From NCBI GenBank assembly GCA_016839955.1, contig JAEOTI010000492.1:1-6339 (forward strand): a DNA stretch of 6,339 bases. Reading direction: 5' to 3'. Made by a program: the position numbers and the translations under genes. The notes under the pieces were generated by a model. The model did no database searches and was not told the origin of the DNA. It saw only the letters and a list, made by a program, of their open reading frames with translations. This stretch comes from Candidatus Hodarchaeota archaeon (GTDB taxonomy: Archaea; Asgardarchaeota; Heimdallarchaeia; Hodarchaeales; YT1-057). Positions 5,961 to 6,339 of the stretch are shown piece after piece (the stretch's first letter is position 1; each line of letters begins with the position of its first letter).

Positions 5961-6339
5961 ATGGTTAAAAAGGTTGACAAAATGAAATTATGGGATAAGG
6001 GTACAGAAAAAGAATTCTTTACAAAATCAAGAGGATTTGCTACACCAGAGCAATTGTTTTACACGACTGACGATGGTAGGTATTTGGCCTACTGGCCCAA
6101 AGGCTACAAGGGAAAGAAAACCACGCTCCAGAGCAGGAATTCCTTGATAGGCAATTTTACCGAAAAATGGTGTGTAGACCTCTTACAGCCATTTGCCAAT
6201 AAAATGAATGCTTTTGCTGTCCAGAATGTTGTCAGCGAAGAAATCGGGTTAACCAGACAGTCACCTGCTGATGTTGTTATTTGCAAAACAAGAAATACTG
6301 TTCAGAGGCCGGAAGACATTATTGCCATATTTGAGGTAA
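5961..6339 (+). CDS. Restriction endonuclease-like PD-(D/E)XK protein, 3' end outside the window
   Basis: The first 126 codons of a longer gene are present. Residues 101-107 read SPADVVI and the last three visible residues are F124-E125-V126, followed by a codon beginning with A, which would fit lysine. D104, E125 and a lysine at 127 would form the D...ExK metal-binding core of PD-(D/E)XK nucleases, spaced as in type II restriction enzymes. Upstream, an N-terminal helical region with an RNSLIGNFTEKWCVDLL segment (about 61-77) resembles the helix before the core. ATG 5961 fits the TATA-like box as a leaderless start; ATG 5982, in the same frame with AGGTTGA just upstream, is equally plausible. 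GC is near 45%, unlike the cassette on its left. Its methyltransferase partner may lie downstream, so pairing with the gene at 3810 is unproven. The specificity is unknown. Confidence 0.65.
   Translation, partial: MVKKVDKMKLWDKGTEKEFFTKSRGFATPEQLFYTTDDGRYLAYWPKGYKGKKTTLQSRNSLIGNFTEKWCVDLLQPFANKMNAFAVQNVVSEEIGLTRQSPADVVICKTRNTVQRPEDIIAIFEV

Noticed and set aside
1..6339. CRISPR arrays, tRNA or rRNA genes, insertion-sequence ends.
   Set aside because: I saw no regularly spaced repeats, no cloverleaf-like segment and no transposase or terminal inverted repeats on reading both strands; short or degenerate copies could be missed by eye.

Overview
The window looks like a piece of an archaeal chromosome or integrated element, probably from the methanogen/ANME side of the Euryarchaeota. 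This is an inference. It rests on A/T-rich TATA-like boxes about 26 nt upstream of ATG codons (the minus-strand gene and the right-hand gene), GGTGA-type Shine-Dalgarno sites, and heavy use of AGA/AGG and ATA codons. A bacterial source cannot be excluded.

Layout: (1) At the left edge is the 3' part of an unrecognised gene (1-327). It is coupled by an ATGA overlap to a 42-residue microprotein (324-452), followed by a pyrimidine-rich possible terminator. (2) From about 540 to 4901 lies a very A/T-rich, same-strand four-gene cassette: a GHKL (Hsp90/MutL/MORC-like) ATPase, an unrecognised possibly Rossmann-like protein whose start appears damaged by a one-base frameshift, an unrecognised helical protein, and a D12-class DNA N6-adenine methyltransferase with a DPPY motif. 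(3) A convergent minus-strand gene (4940-5857) encodes a 305-residue unrecognised protein with one C-terminal transmembrane helix. (4) A divergent promoter region leads to the 5' part of a PD-(D/E)XK restriction-endonuclease-like gene, cut by the window edge just after its F-E-V.

The whole has the look of a defence island. My interpretation is that the four-gene cassette is a restriction-like or abortive antiviral system, in which the methyltransferase marks self DNA and the ATPase with its two small partners senses or acts on unmarked DNA. This combination matches none of the named defence systems I can recall, but it is compatible with the published idea that GHKL ATPases take part in restriction-modification loci. 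The flanks (by eye about 45-52% GC) contrast with the cassette (about 23-35% GC), suggesting the cassette was acquired separately.
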